DNA from: Falsochrobactrum ovis
GTDB taxonomy: Bacteria; Pseudomonadota; Alphaproteobacteria; Rhizobiales; Rhizobiaceae
Direction: 5' to 3'
Length of the DNA stretch: 64,000 bases
NCBI RefSeq assembly: GCF_003259955.1
Contig: NZ_QLMK01000002.1
Location: 62,001 to 126,000, forward strand
A model generated the notes under the pieces. That model saw only the letters and a program-made list of their open reading frames with translations. It did not search any database and was not told the DNA's origin. Positions 18,767 to 28,038 of the stretch are shown piece by piece. Within the stretch, counting starts at the first letter, position 1. Every line of letters starts with the position of its first letter. The position numbers were made by a program, and so were the translations under genes.

Positions 18767-18874
18767 CTAAACTGCTGGGCCAGAAAAGGTTCGGAATGTC
18801 TTGCGACACCAGAAGATTAGGCCGATCTCGACCGCAAACATGGCTATAAGCAAATTAGCGTATATGCGTGTCAT
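18767..18874 (-). CDS. Candidate 35-residue membrane protein
   Basis: A short frame that begins MTRIYANLLIAMFAVEIG and continues with LIFWCRKTFRTF before a TAG stop. One hydrophobic helix (about residues 4-22) is followed by a positively charged tail, the normal inside-positive pattern for a single-pass small membrane protein. GAGG lies 4 bases before the ATG, a close but usable spacing. It converges on the DUF486 gene, with 3 bases between the two stops. There is no homology evidence, so it could be a chance frame. Confidence 0.4.
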   Translation of the reverse strand: MTRIYANLLIAMFAVEIGLIFWCRKTFRTFSGPAV

Positions 18875-19222
18875 CAGGCCTCGGTGAAGTTCTCGCGTCT
18901 TTGATGTCGGAACCTATGGGCGTTATCACGCCAGCTCGGCAAGCCCAATCGTCCTAACTACTTGATTTTAATGCAAATTAGGGAAAGTATTTTTTCCTCG
19001 TGAAATGACTTAAGAAAGTGCTATATTTGAACTGAACGATTTGAACGGTGCCGAAACACGTGTTCGGTGACCGTTTTCTTTTTGTAAACCGAAGAAAATT
19101 GCATCCTTCGGCGGGTTGTCTCGTGCCCAGCAAAGGCGTGAGATAGGGCGGGAAACTAAATGTCGCCGCGTATTTTCCTAAAAGAACGCGCGCAGCAGGC
19201 AATGGAAAGGAATTTATTGAGT
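18875..19222. other. Promoter and leader region of greA
   Basis: About 350 bases. A near-palindrome, CCGAA-ACACGTG-TTCGG, lies near 19050-19067 and is followed by an A/T-rich segment. An in-frame extension of greA to 19160 is open but not expected for the family. Nothing else is recognised. Confidence 0.4.
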
Positions 19223-19696
19223 ATGGAAAAGTTCCCTATGACACCGGGCGGTTTTGACAAGCTCAAGGAAGAACTTCGCTGGCGCCAGCAATCCGAACGT
19301 CCCCGGATCATTGAGGCGATCGCTGAAGCGCGGGCGCATGGAGACCTCTCGGAAAATGCCGAGTATCATGCAGCCAAGGAAGCGCAGAGCCTTAACGAAG
19401 GACGGATCAACGAGCTGGAAGACTTGGTGGCGCGAGCTGAGGTTATCGATGTTTCGAAGCTTACCGGTGACAAGGTCAAGTTCGGTGCAACCGTAACCCT
19501 GATTGATGAGGACACGGAAGAGGAAAAGGTTTATCAGATCGTAGGAGATCAGGAAGCCGATGTGAAACAGGGCCGGATCTCGATCTCTTCGCCGATTGCC
19601 CGTGCACTTATCGGAAAAGGTGAGGGAGAAACCATTGAGGTTAATGCACCCGGTGGATCACGTTCTTATGAAATCATGTCGCTCAAATATATCTGA
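19223..19696 (+). CDS. greA: Transcription elongation factor GreA
   Basis: 157 residues from the ATG at 19223, the standard length. GreA enters the secondary channel of stalled RNA polymerase and stimulates cleavage of the 3' end of the transcript. The N-terminal coiled coil carries the tip acidic residues in [18 protein letters not shown]. The C-terminal domain has the typical [11 protein letters not shown] and [18 protein letters not shown] blocks. AAAGGAAT precedes this start at a slightly long spacing. The lpcC-type gene follows after 6 bases, so the two are likely co-transcribed. Confidence 0.95.
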   Translation: MEKFPMTPGGFDKLKEELRWRQQSERPRIIEAIAEARAHGDLSENAEYHAAKEAQSLNEGRINELEDLVARAEVIDVSKLTGDKVKFGATVTLIDEDTEEEKVYQIVGDQEADVKQGRISISSPIARALIGKGEGETIEVNAPGGSRSYEIMSLKYI

Positions 19697-19702
19697 TTTG
19701 CA

Positions 19703-20755
19703 GTGAAAGCTTCCATTCAAAACGTCGAGGTCATCGCGCCAAATTTCAAGCGCCGCCTTTCTGGCGTTACCTCGACGATCGTCCAGCTCATTCCTTTGCA
19801 ATGCGCGAACGGAATTAAGATAGCAACTCTCGGGCCGGGATTGCCCGAGAGCCTTCCCCGGCTGGGGTGGGGCTCGCTGTTGTTTCTGTGGAAAGCGCCG
19901 CAGGGACGCCGATTCCGTATCTGGCATGCGCGTCGCAATATTGAAATGCTAGCGGGTGTTTTTATGCGCGATATATTGCGCATGAAACTGCGCCTGGTTT
20001 TTACATCGGCGGCACAGCGCCATCACAAGTCTTTTACCAAATGGCTGATTCGCCGAATGGATGGCGTGATTGCGACGAGCGAGCGCTCTGGGAGTTTTCT
20101 GGAAGTGCCGCATGACGTGATCATGCATGGGGTCGATTTGGCGCGTTTTCATCCGCCCAAGGGTCCGGATGATGAAATTGCTGCCGCCAAAATACCCGGT
20201 AAATATTTGATTGGCTGTTTTGGTCGCGTGCGCCCATCAAAGGGAACGGATTTATTCGTAGACGCCATGATCGCGCTTCTGCCGCATTATCCCGATTGGA
20301 CAGCGATTATTACCGGACGTGCGACCGCTGAGCATCAAGCATTCGCTGATGATTTAAAAAAGCGGATCAAGGAAGCTGGTTTGGAACACCGCATTCTTAT
20401 CTTGGGCGAAGTTCCTGACGTGCGAGTTTGGTATCGTCGATTAACCCTTTACGTCGCACCTTCGCGAAATGAGGGTTTTGGACTTACGCCTTTAGAAGCA
20501 ATGGCATCGCAGACTGCTGTTGTGGCAAGTGACGCGGGTGCATATGCGGAAATGATTGTCGAGGGGACTGGTCGTGTTGTATCCGCGGGGGACGGGAAGG
20601 CATTATGCGAGGCGATCAAACCTTACCTCGCGGAACCCGCAATGGCAGAGCGGCAGGGTGAAAATGCGCTGCATCATGTCCGTAAGGTTTTTCCGCTGGA
20701 AAAAGAAGCCGCCGCAATCAGTGCAGTTTACGAGCGGCTATTTTCGGGAAATTAG
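19703..20755 (+). CDS. lpcC: LPS core mannosyltransferase, LpcC/LpsB type (GT4)
   Basis: 350 residues. The N terminus (VEVIAPNFKRRLSGVTSTI) and the block VFTSAAQRHHKSFTKWLIRR match the rhizobial LpcC/LpsB family, which adds mannose to the LPS inner core; Brucella has related core enzymes (Wad family). The GT4 donor site is seen in CFGRVRPSKGTDLFVDAM and in the E-x7-E motif of NEGFGLTPLEAMA. It is a cytoplasmic, membrane-associated enzyme. The start is a GTG with no clear Shine-Dalgarno, 6 bases after greA, so it may rely on translational coupling. It converges with the lrp-type gene with only 3 bases between stops. Confidence 0.88.
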   Translation: MKASIQNVEVIAPNFKRRLSGVTSTIVQLIPLQCANGIKIATLGPGLPESLPRLGWGSLLFLWKAPQGRRFRIWHARRNIEMLAGVFMRDILRMKLRLVFTSAAQRHHKSFTKWLIRRMDGVIATSERSGSFLEVPHDVIMHGVDLARFHPPKGPDDEIAAAKIPGKYLIGCFGRVRPSKGTDLFVDAMIALLPHYPDWTAIITGRATAEHQAFADDLKKRIKEAGLEHRILILGEVPDVRVWYRRLTLYVAPSRNEGFGLTPLEAMASQTAVVASDAGAYAEMIVEGTGRVVSAGDGKALCEAIKPYLAEPAMAERQGENALHHVRKVFPLEKEAAAISAVYERLFSGN

Positions 20756-20758
20756 CGT

Positions 20759-21229
20759 TTACAAAATCATTAATGGTTCGTCTTTAACTGGCCGAATCGT
20801 TAGTGCGGTGCGCACGGAATCAACATTGGGTGTCGCCGTTAATTCCTCAATTACGAAAGTCTGGAACGTGTTGAGATCACGCGAGACACAATGCAGAAGG
20901 AAATCGGATTCGCCCGAAACCATCCAAGCTCGACGGACGAGGGGCCATTGTTTGGTTTTTTCAGCAAAAGCCTTGAGATCGGCATCCGCCTGTCGGTGAA
21001 GCCCTACTGAGCAAAATGCCACAAGATCTTGGCCAAGCGTGGTGCCATTCAATATTGCGCGATAGCCGCGAATAACACCGCTTTCTTCAAGCTTGCGCAC
21101 GCGCCGTAAACAAGGGGGGGCTGAGATACCGACCCGCTCCGCTAATTCGACGTTTGTAATGCGCCCGTTATTCTGGAGTTCCCGGAGGATTTTCCAGTCA
21201 ATTTCATCCAGATCTGCCTTTATTGGCAT
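20759..21229 (-). CDS. Lrp/AsnC-family transcriptional regulator
   Basis: 156 residues: an N-terminal helix-turn-helix (IDWKILRELQNNGRITNVEL, then the recognition helix in SAPPCLRRVRKLEESGVI) and a C-terminal RAM domain (about 70-150) that forms octamers and binds amino acids. The sequence is close to the generic alphaproteobacterial Lrp type. It acts on DNA in the cytoplasm. It lies downstream of trkH on the same strand with about 120 bases between them, and probably has its own promoter. The effector amino acid cannot be told from the sequence. Confidence 0.93.
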   Translation of the reverse strand: MPIKADLDEIDWKILRELQNNGRITNVELAERVGISAPPCLRRVRKLEESGVIRGYRAILNGTTLGQDLVAFCSVGLHRQADADLKAFAEKTKQWPLVRRAWMVSGESDFLLHCVSRDLNTFQTFVIEELTATPNVDSVRTALTIRPVKDEPLMIL

Positions 21230-21351
21230 TTAAAACTCCGCGCAAGGAAATTACTTTCCTCGGTAATTATAAAACATTCAACGCTTAGATAGCGCAATCT
21301 TACCTTGCTCATAACAAATGAATCACAGCAATGTAAACTGCTCTTCTACAA

Positions 21352-22752
21352 TCAACGTACCCAGAAAACACGTGTAAACAGGATAAATACAGTTACGAGC
21401 TCCAGCCGGCCTGCAAGCATTAAAAATGCCAGCACCCAGAGCGCGGAATCATCAAGGGTGGAGAAATTGCCCGCAGGGCCGATCGTGTCACCCAAACCCG
21501 GCCCGACATTGGAAAGAGCGCTGAGCGCGCCTGTAAAGGCAGACACGAAATCGAGGCCGAAAGAAGCCAAAAATACCGAGCCAATTATGAGCGAGGCTAT
21601 ATAGAGAAATAGATAAAGCAGAACACTTTGCGCAATTTCACCCGAAACCTCGGAAGAACCGTATTTAATCTTGCTCACTGCATGGGGAACAATAAGACGG
21701 AGCAGACTGGAGCGAGTAAGGCTGCACAGAATAATCAGCCGGTTCATCTTGATGCCGCCGGAAGTGGAACCGGCGCAGCCTCCGAGAAATGACGCAAGAA
21801 AGAATATTCCGACAGCAGGCGGGCCCCAAAGCGAATAATCTTCTGTGGCATATCCGGTTGTGGATATTATTGATACGAAATGGAATGAAGCGGAAATAAG
21901 CGCATCGCCAAACGGCATGTTAAAATTGCTCCGCAGCAAAACAGCAAGCAAAAAGCTGAAACCCACGACCAAAGTGAGAAATAATTTCATCTGTGGATCA
22001 GAAAAGACGCTAAGTCTGCGCGGAAGAAAAACTTTAATATAAAGGGCAAATGGCAGCGAAGAAAGCGCCATGAAAATGGTGGTAGAAATCAATATTATTG
22101 AGTTGTTTTCATAATACCCAAATGAGTCATCATGGGTTGAAAAACCCGCTGTTGCTACTGTTGAAAGACCATGGTTCACGGCATCGAAAACGCTCATTCC
22201 TGCGGTGAAATATGTGATCATGCAGGCGGCAGTTAGCGTGAGGTAAGCGCTGACAATGCCAAGGGCGATCTGATTCATGCGTGGGAGAATTTTTTCGGAT
22301 TTGTCCGAGCTCTCCATATGAAAAAGCGCCAGACCACCGGCCCGAAGTGAGGGCAGCATTAATAATGCCAAGCCGATGAAGCCTATGCCTCCGATCCAGC
22401 ACAGCAGAGAGCGCCACAGGAGAATCCCGCGTTGCATATCGTCAAGGCCGACCAGAACCGTGGCGCCTGTAGAAGTGACGCCTGACATTGATTCAAAAAA
22501 GGCGGCTGGATAGCTAATTGGTAGATGTGAGAAATAAAGCGGTATCGATCCAAGCAGACATGCCGTCAACCATAGCGATACGGTGAGTAAAAAACCCAAG
22601 CGTGGTGTAAAGCGCGCAGAATTGTTTTGCGTTGCAATAAAAACCAAAAGAGACAAGGCACCCGTTGCGGCGGAAGAACGCAGAAAAATCAGCCAATCAT
22701 CGCTTCCATCTCGTAAGTCGATAATAACTGGTAAAAGCATGGCCGCCGCCAT
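21352..22752 (-). CDS. trkH: TrkH-type potassium uptake protein; start unclear
   Basis: 466 residues from the first ATG. It has the four-fold pore-loop repeats of Trk/Ktr channels: SGVTSTGATVL, LSTVATAGFSTHDDS, VSIISTTGYATED and LSNVGPGLGDTIGPAG, and it ends in VTVFILFTRVFWVR as TrkH does. It takes up K+ together with a TrkA-type regulator, which is not in the window. The ATG cuts into the first membrane helix. In-frame codons up to 22827 still read like TrkH (NVGAVVIYHTIANICARFG), but no ATG, GTG or TTG exists before the stop at 22828-22830. A rare start codon or a small upstream mutation is possible. Confidence 0.85.
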   Translation of the reverse strand: MAAAMLLPVIIDLRDGSDDWLIFLRSSAATGALSLLVFIATQNNSARFTPRLGFLLTVSLWLTACLLGSIPLYFSHLPISYPAAFFESMSGVTSTGATVLVGLDDMQRGILLWRSLLCWIGGIGFIGLALLMLPSLRAGGLALFHMESSDKSEKILPRMNQIALGIVSAYLTLTAACMITYFTAGMSVFDAVNHGLSTVATAGFSTHDDSFGYYENNSIILISTTIFMALSSLPFALYIKVFLPRRLSVFSDPQMKLFLTLVVGFSFLLAVLLRSNFNMPFGDALISASFHFVSIISTTGYATEDYSLWGPPAVGIFFLASFLGGCAGSTSGGIKMNRLIILCSLTRSSLLRLIVPHAVSKIKYGSSEVSGEIAQSVLLYLFLYIASLIIGSVFLASFGLDFVSAFTGALSALSNVGPGLGDTIGPAGNFSTLDDSALWVLAFLMLAGRLELVTVFILFTRVFWVR

Positions 22753-23074
22753 GAAGAGGCCAAAACGGGCGCAGATATTGGCGATTGTGTGATAAATGAC
22801 AACGGCTCCGACATTAGTACGGCATGTTTATTGTCTTGGCTCTATTCGGACGGCTCTGTCTACCGCTCTCTGTCTGCAATGAGGCTTTTATAGTTGACAT
22901 AGTGCAAGCAGACAAGCTGTGTTTAAAGCCGTCTAGAGGACTGTCAAACCTTGCAAAATAGCGGTAGCACACCTAACCTTAATGATAACGGGCAAAGCAG
23001 AGTAGGGGGCGGCAACGTTTTCGAAAAGCTATCAGTTCCCGCCTTTGATTTCAGGACCGGAAAGGCAATCCCCC

Positions 23075-24049
23075 ATGTCATCACGTCACGCGCCAGTCAT
23101 AGTTATCGGTTCTGGGCCGGCTGGGTATACAGCGGCAATTTATGCAGCACGCGCCATGCTCAAGCCGATTATTATTGCCGGGTTGCAGCAGGGCGGCCAA
23201 TTGATGATCACGACGGATGTCGAAAATTATCCAGGTTATGCAGAGGCAGTGCAGGGGCCATGGATGATGGATCAGATGGCCAAACAGGCGGAAAATGTTG
23301 GTGCCGAAATTGTCCATGACATTATCACTGAGGTGGAGACGACCCAACGTCCTTTCCGGCTCATTGGTGATTCCGGTACCGTCTATACTTGTGATGCGCT
23401 GATCATTGCTACAGGCGCTCAGGCCAAATGGCTTGGCCTTGAGAGTGAGCAGACTTTTATGGGAGGCGGTGTGTCTGCATGCGCCACCTGTGATGGTTTT
23501 TTCTATCGCGGCAAGGATGTTGTCGTTGTGGGCGGCGGCAATACCGCTGTCGAAGAAGCGCTTTATTTGTCACATATCGCAAAGAGCGTCACGGTTGTTC
23601 ATCGCCGTACGGGCTTTCGGGCCGAAAAAATTCTTCAGGATCGCCTTCTCGCACGTGAGAATGTGAATGTTATCTGGAACCATGTGATTGATGAGATCCT
23701 CGGTACAGAGGCGCAGCCGCCGATGGGGGCAACGGTTACGGGCGTAAGGTTAAAAGACGTCGTAAGTGGAGAGATGCGCGAACTTGAAACCCATGGCGTC
23801 TTTATCGCCATTGGTCACGCGCCAGCAGTCTCATTGTTTGAAGGCAAGCTGAAGCAGAAGCCAAATGGTTATCTGTGGACCGCGCCGGATTCGACAGCCA
23901 CGGACGTGCCAGGAATTTTTGCGGCCGGTGATGTGACTGATGATATTTACCGCCAGGCTGTTACAGCCGCCGGTATGGGGTGCATGGCAGCGCTTGAAGC
24001 CGAGCGCTGGTTGGCCGCGCAGGAGCCGCTCGTTCAAGCTGCGGAGTAA
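23075..24049 (+). CDS. trxB: Thioredoxin reductase (NADPH)
   Basis: 324 residues, a low-molecular-weight flavoprotein that reduces thioredoxin. It has the FAD-binding GSGPAGYTAAIYAARA, the redox-active CATC within SACATCDGFFYRGKD, the NADPH-binding VVVGGGNTAVEEALYL, and a C-terminal FAD contact GIFAAGDVTDDIYRQAVTAAG. I chose the ATG at 23075 (MSSRHAPV) because GGAAAGG lies 8 bases before it. The LysR gene follows after 14 bases, so the two probably form an operon, an arrangement known for lsrB/vtlR in rhizobia and Brucella. Confidence 0.96.
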   Translation: MSSRHAPVIVIGSGPAGYTAAIYAARAMLKPIIIAGLQQGGQLMITTDVENYPGYAEAVQGPWMMDQMAKQAENVGAEIVHDIITEVETTQRPFRLIGDSGTVYTCDALIIATGAQAKWLGLESEQTFMGGGVSACATCDGFFYRGKDVVVVGGGNTAVEEALYLSHIAKSVTVVHRRTGFRAEKILQDRLLARENVNVIWNHVIDEILGTEAQPPMGATVTGVRLKDVVSGEMRELETHGVFIAIGHAPAVSLFEGKLKQKPNGYLWTAPDSTATDVPGIFAAGDVTDDIYRQAVTAAGMGCMAALEAERWLAAQEPLVQAAE

Positions 24050-24063
24050 TTTGGGAGAATAAC

Positions 24064-24969
24064 GTGGCAGCACCGCTAGACTGGGATAAATTGCGCATAT
24101 TTCATGCCGCTGCTGAGGCAGGGTCTTTCACCCATGCTGCGCAAACACTGCGCCTTTCACAGTCGGCAATCTCTCGACAGGTAAGTGCGCTTGAGCAGGA
24201 TGTGGGCGTTCCGTTATTTCATCGCCACGCACGTGGCCTCATTCTGACAGAACAGGGCGAGATACTTTATCGTACAGCACATGATGTGCTGATGAAGCTT
24301 GAAAATGTCCGTTCGAAACTCTCTGAAAGTCGGGAAAAGCCGACTGGGCGTTTGAGGGTGACCACAACTGTGGGTCTTGGATCGGGTTGGCTGGTCGAGA
24401 GAATTCAAGAATTTGTTGACCTATATCCTGACATTCAGCTTCAGCTCATTCTCGATAATGAAGAGTTGGATCTGACAATGCGCCATGCGGATTGTGCGAT
24501 CAGATTGCGTCAGCCCCAGCAGCCTGATCTCATCCAGCGCCGATTATTTACTGTCCATATGCATGTTTATGCAGCGGCGAGCTATGTTTCCAAATATGGG
24601 AAACTCAACTCTATAGACGAAATTGATCAGCATCGGATCATAACTTTCGGCGAATCAGCGCCGAATTATTTAACAGGGCTTAATTGGCTGGAGATTGCCG
24701 GCAACCCGGAAGAGGGGAGCCGAATTCCGGTGCTTCAGGTGAATAATCTTCTCTCTATACGTCGCGCTGTGTTGCGCGGTGTCGGAATCGCGGTTTTGCC
24801 GGATTATATGGCAGAGAATGATGCCGGATTGGTGAAACTTTTGCCGGGTTTAGAAGAAATACCATCCTTTGATACGTTTTTCTGCTACCCAGAGGCATTG
24901 AAAAACTCGGCTAAGCTTCATGCTTTCCGCGATTTCTTGTTTTCAAAGGCTCGCAACTGGACATTTTAA
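24064..24969 (+). CDS. vtlR: LysR-type regulator, LsrB/VtlR orthologue
   Basis: 301 residues. The N-terminal helix-turn-helix is AGSFTHAAQTLRLSQSAISR, followed by the linker helix and a LysR substrate domain (about 92-298). The start is GTG with a strong GGGAG. The gene follows trxB by 14 bases. From established knowledge, trxB is next to lsrB in Sinorhizobium and vtlR in Brucella, where the regulator controls small proteins, LPS or redox functions and activates the sRNA AbcR2. The AbcR-like sRNA found 265 bases downstream in this window supports the identification. Cys164 (HADCAIRL) is a possible redox-sensing residue by position only. Confidence 0.88.
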   Translation: MAAPLDWDKLRIFHAAAEAGSFTHAAQTLRLSQSAISRQVSALEQDVGVPLFHRHARGLILTEQGEILYRTAHDVLMKLENVRSKLSESREKPTGRLRVTTTVGLGSGWLVERIQEFVDLYPDIQLQLILDNEELDLTMRHADCAIRLRQPQQPDLIQRRLFTVHMHVYAAASYVSKYGKLNSIDEIDQHRIITFGESAPNYLTGLNWLEIAGNPEEGSRIPVLQVNNLLSIRRAVLRGVGIAVLPDYMAENDAGLVKLLPGLEEIPSFDTFFCYPEALKNSAKLHAFRDFLFSKARNWTF

Positions 24970-25140
24970 TAGCGCGGATAGCGACTGCTTAGTTGTTATG
25001 ATTCGTGCGCGCGCATCAATGAACAGGGCTTCAATTAACACGTCCTAAGAGGGTTACCGGGGCCGGGGGCTGCGAGGTTAGAGAAGAATGTAATGGTTCG
25101 AGCAATTTGAGATGGGCTTAACTATTTGAAAATTAAGCAT

Positions 25141-25184
25141 AATAGCCATCCAAAATAGCCATGTGTAAAATGCATAGCTGCATT
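25141..25184. promoter_or_regulatory. Repeats and dyad upstream of the AbcR-like sRNA
   Basis: AATAGCCAT occurs twice as a direct repeat (25141-25149 and 25154-25162). A perfect inverted repeat AATGCA-TAGC-TGCATT follows at 25169-25184. The dyad is centred about 58 bases before the inferred start of the sRNA, the usual place for a LysR-type activator. Binding by the adjacent regulator is inference. Confidence 0.5.
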
Positions 25185-25198
25185 GCGTTAAAGACTCA

Positions 25199-25229
25199 TT
25201 GCAAAATTCGAAACCAAGGCGCATATATA
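25199..25229 (+). promoter_or_regulatory. Likely promoter of the AbcR-like sRNA
   Basis: A TATATA box at 25224-25229 lies about 6 bases before the first stem of the sRNA. TTGCAA at 25199-25204 is a possible -35, with a spacing of 19, longer than ideal. This would suit an activator-dependent promoter. Confidence 0.5.
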
Positions 25230-25233
25230 AGTC

Positions 25234-25345
25234 ATCTCAGCTCTACGTTTCCTCCTCCCATTTGCGCGAGCTGAGTGTTCCCCTCTGGAGGTTTGCCTCA
25301 AGGCACCTTCAAAACTCAAGCCAGACATTCGTCTGGCTTTTTTTT
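25234..25345 (+). ncRNA. abcR: AbcR-family trans-acting small RNA
   Basis: About 112 nucleotides. The 5' stem CTCAGCTC (25236-25243) pairs perfectly with GAGCTGAG (25268-25275) and presents a loop with TTTCCTCCTCCCATTT, an anti-Shine-Dalgarno sequence typical of AbcR sRNAs. A second CCCCTCTGGAGG region and a small TGCCT-CA-AGGCA stem follow. The 3' end is an intrinsic terminator, GCCAGAC-ATTC-GTCTGGC with eight Ts. AbcR RNAs of rhizobia and Brucella silence many ABC-transporter mRNAs with Hfq, and Brucella abcR2 lies beside vtlR. Position, size and the loop sequence all fit. Identification is from memory, not a covariance search. Confidence 0.82.
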
Positions 25346-25370
25346 AGTTTATTTATCTGCTTGTTGAATA

Positions 25371-25390
25371 AAAAGGGCCTCGCGGCCCCT
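25371..25390 (-). terminator. Intrinsic terminator of aatA
   Basis: On the minus strand: GGGCC-GCGA-GGCCC followed by TTTTTATT. It lies about 26 bases after the aatA stop, back to back with the sRNA terminator. Confidence 0.85.
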
Positions 25391-25415
25391 TCTTAATATC
25401 GGATTACTTGAGCGA

Positions 25416-26642
<1,227 letters not shown>

Positions 26643-26844
26643 TCAGATAACCGGCGCCGGGCATGGGCCGGTCTTGCGAACTTCCTATGTCTTATCGGCG
26701 CACGAATCGCAACAGATGCTTTGCGAATCCGCAACAAATTTCGTTTTTCGATGTATCTGTGTGCTAAAATAGTCAAATTTCACCACCGAACCGAACACAT
26801 TCCTGCGCAAAGCGATGGATGAACTGCCTTCATTGCAGTGTGAT

Positions 26845-26947
26845 TGGTGAAAGCCCGAGCTGCTAAAACTTGTTTCCAGCTAGAATCGGGAAACTGCTAG
26901 CAATCGCGACGGTTGTTAGCTGACTGAAAATATTATTTCAGTTTTTT
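26845..26947 (+). ncRNA. Candidate structured small RNA with intrinsic terminator
   Basis: No plus-strand gene lies upstream, yet three stems occur in a row. CCCGA-GCTG (26854-26862) pairs with CAGC (26877-26880) and TCGGG (26886-26890). GCTAGCAATCG-CGA-CGGTTGTTAGC (26896-26920) is an unbroken 11-pair stem with G-U pairs. ACTGAAA-ATATTA-TTTCAGT (26923-26942) is followed by TTTTT, forming an intrinsic terminator. The 5' end is not defined; a CTGC-CTTCATT-GCAG stem at 26824-26838 may belong to it. It lies between the divergent aatA promoter and the second csp gene. Confidence 0.5.
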
Positions 26948-27029
26948 CCCGCATAAACGTTGAATGGATCATGCACGAAGTGTGGGCAAGCAGCCGCAGG
27001 GTGAGTGAATGTAGTCCATTAAATATAAC

Positions 27030-27056
27030 AAAGGCGAGATTTTCTCCCGCCTTTTA
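27030..27056. terminator. Terminator of the second cold-shock gene
   Basis: AAGGCGAGA-TTTTC-TCCCGCCTTTT forms a stem with one G-U pair and T-rich ends in both directions. It lies about 90 bases after the csp stop on the minus strand. Confidence 0.7.
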
Positions 27057-27143
27057 TTCTCTTGATCACGCGATATTATCGCGATTGTCTTGCCGTCAAT
27101 GCTTACTCAAACATGTCGTTTGAGATAAGCGTTCAAGCAGAGG

Positions 27144-27353
27144 TTAAGCTGCGACCAGATTGTCTGCAGACGAGCGTCCCGAACGACGGTCCTGGACGAT
27201 TTCGTATGAAACCTTTTGACCTTCGTCGAGCGTGGCCAGACCTGCGCGCTGAACAGCGGAGATATGAACGAAAACGTCCGCGCCGCCCTGATCAGGCTGA
27301 ATGAAGCCGAAGCCCTTGGTCGTGTTGAACCACTTAACTGTTCCCGTAGCCAT
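27144..27353 (-). CDS. Cold-shock protein (CspA family)
   Basis: 69 residues. It contains RNP1 (TKGFGFIQP) and RNP2 (DVFVHISAV) of the cold-shock domain. The start at 27353 ([10 protein letters not shown]) is fixed by family alignment and by AAAGGAA just upstream. The C terminus ([14 protein letters not shown]) is typical of rhizobial CspA. It differs from the other Csp gene at 11280-11495 (VKWFNTTKG versus VKFFNSEKG), so the two are paralogues and not a recent duplication. The long leader, up to about 27500, suggests post-transcriptional control as in other csp genes. Confidence 0.95.
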   Translation of the reverse strand: MATGTVKWFNTTKGFGFIQPDQGGADVFVHISAVQRAGLATLDEGQKVSYEIVQDRRSGRSSADNLVAA

Positions 27354-27572
27354 GGGAAATTCCTTTGTAACGTTAGTAGGCGTGTAGTCCGCATGCATCG
27401 CATACGTCCCTGTGAATCGAATTTATGGACAGGAGATCGTCAGGAAGCACGGCACGCCGTACGGGTCGCAAAGTCACTCGACCGAAAAATCGATTATTCA
27501 ACTATATGCGACAAATTTGTCCAATACAAGATGGGCAATATGATATCTGTGATACCAAGATCTTGAACAGTT

Positions 27573-27911
27573 TTATTGTGGTCCCGTTGAAGTTGTTGCC
27601 GGATTAACGGTGCAATCCTCTAGATTGACGGTGATTCGATGCGCTAAATTTTCTAGCGCTCCGCCGATTTTATTCGTAGCTGAACCGCAAAATTTGTTCA
27701 TTTCGTTTCCGGGATTATGCAACAAATTTCTTGCGTCGGAATGCAAAACCTTTTGCGCATCTTTGCCTTGAGGGTCACGCACGGCGCGGCCGACTTGTTC
27801 AACCTTTTTACCGGCTTTTTTGAGCTCATCTTTCCAGCCTGCATGAGAATCAGCAGCGAAAATAAGCATCAGGGTTGAGCATAATATGGAAGTACTAATC
27901 AATTTAGACAC
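27573..27911 (-). CDS. Small secreted protein of unknown function
   Basis: 112 residues starting at a GTG (27911) with a strong AAAGGAG at good spacing. The longer frame from 28019 would run through the carB terminator and is rejected. A signal peptide (SKLISTSILCSTLMLIFAA, cleavage near SHA-GWK) is followed by a lysine-rich helix (WKDELKKAGKKVEQVGRAV), then a polar region with two cysteines (KFCGSATNKI and LEDCTVNP) that could form a disulfide. I do not recognise a family. It lies just downstream of carB's terminator on the same strand, so it likely has its own promoter. Confidence 0.7.
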   Translation of the reverse strand: MSKLISTSILCSTLMLIFAADSHAGWKDELKKAGKKVEQVGRAVRDPQGKDAQKVLHSDARNLLHNPGNEMNKFCGSATNKIGGALENLAHRITVNLEDCTVNPATTSTGPQ

Positions 27912-27979
27912 AATATCTCTCCTTTTAAAGAGAATTTTGGAACAAATTATCAAATTAAAACATTGCAATAATGCGTTCG

Positions 27980-28007
27980 AAAAAAAATGCCCCTCAAAAA
28001 GAGGGGC
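27980..28007 (-). terminator. Intrinsic terminator of carB
   Basis: On the minus strand: GCCCCTC-TTTTT-GAGGGGC followed by ATTTTTTTT. It is 31 bases after the carB stop. Confidence 0.92.
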
Positions 28008-28038
28008 AATCAAAGGCATTAGAAAATAAGCGCAGCTA

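Noticed and set aside
25141-25162. AATAGCCAT repeats as the start of a CRISPR array
   Set aside because: Only two copies of nine bases exist, with a four-base gap. They fit a regulator site, not an array.
27912-28019. N-terminal extension of the small secreted protein at 27573-27911
   Set aside because: The extension would cross the carB terminator, while the GTG at 27911 has a strong ribosome binding site and a proper signal peptide.
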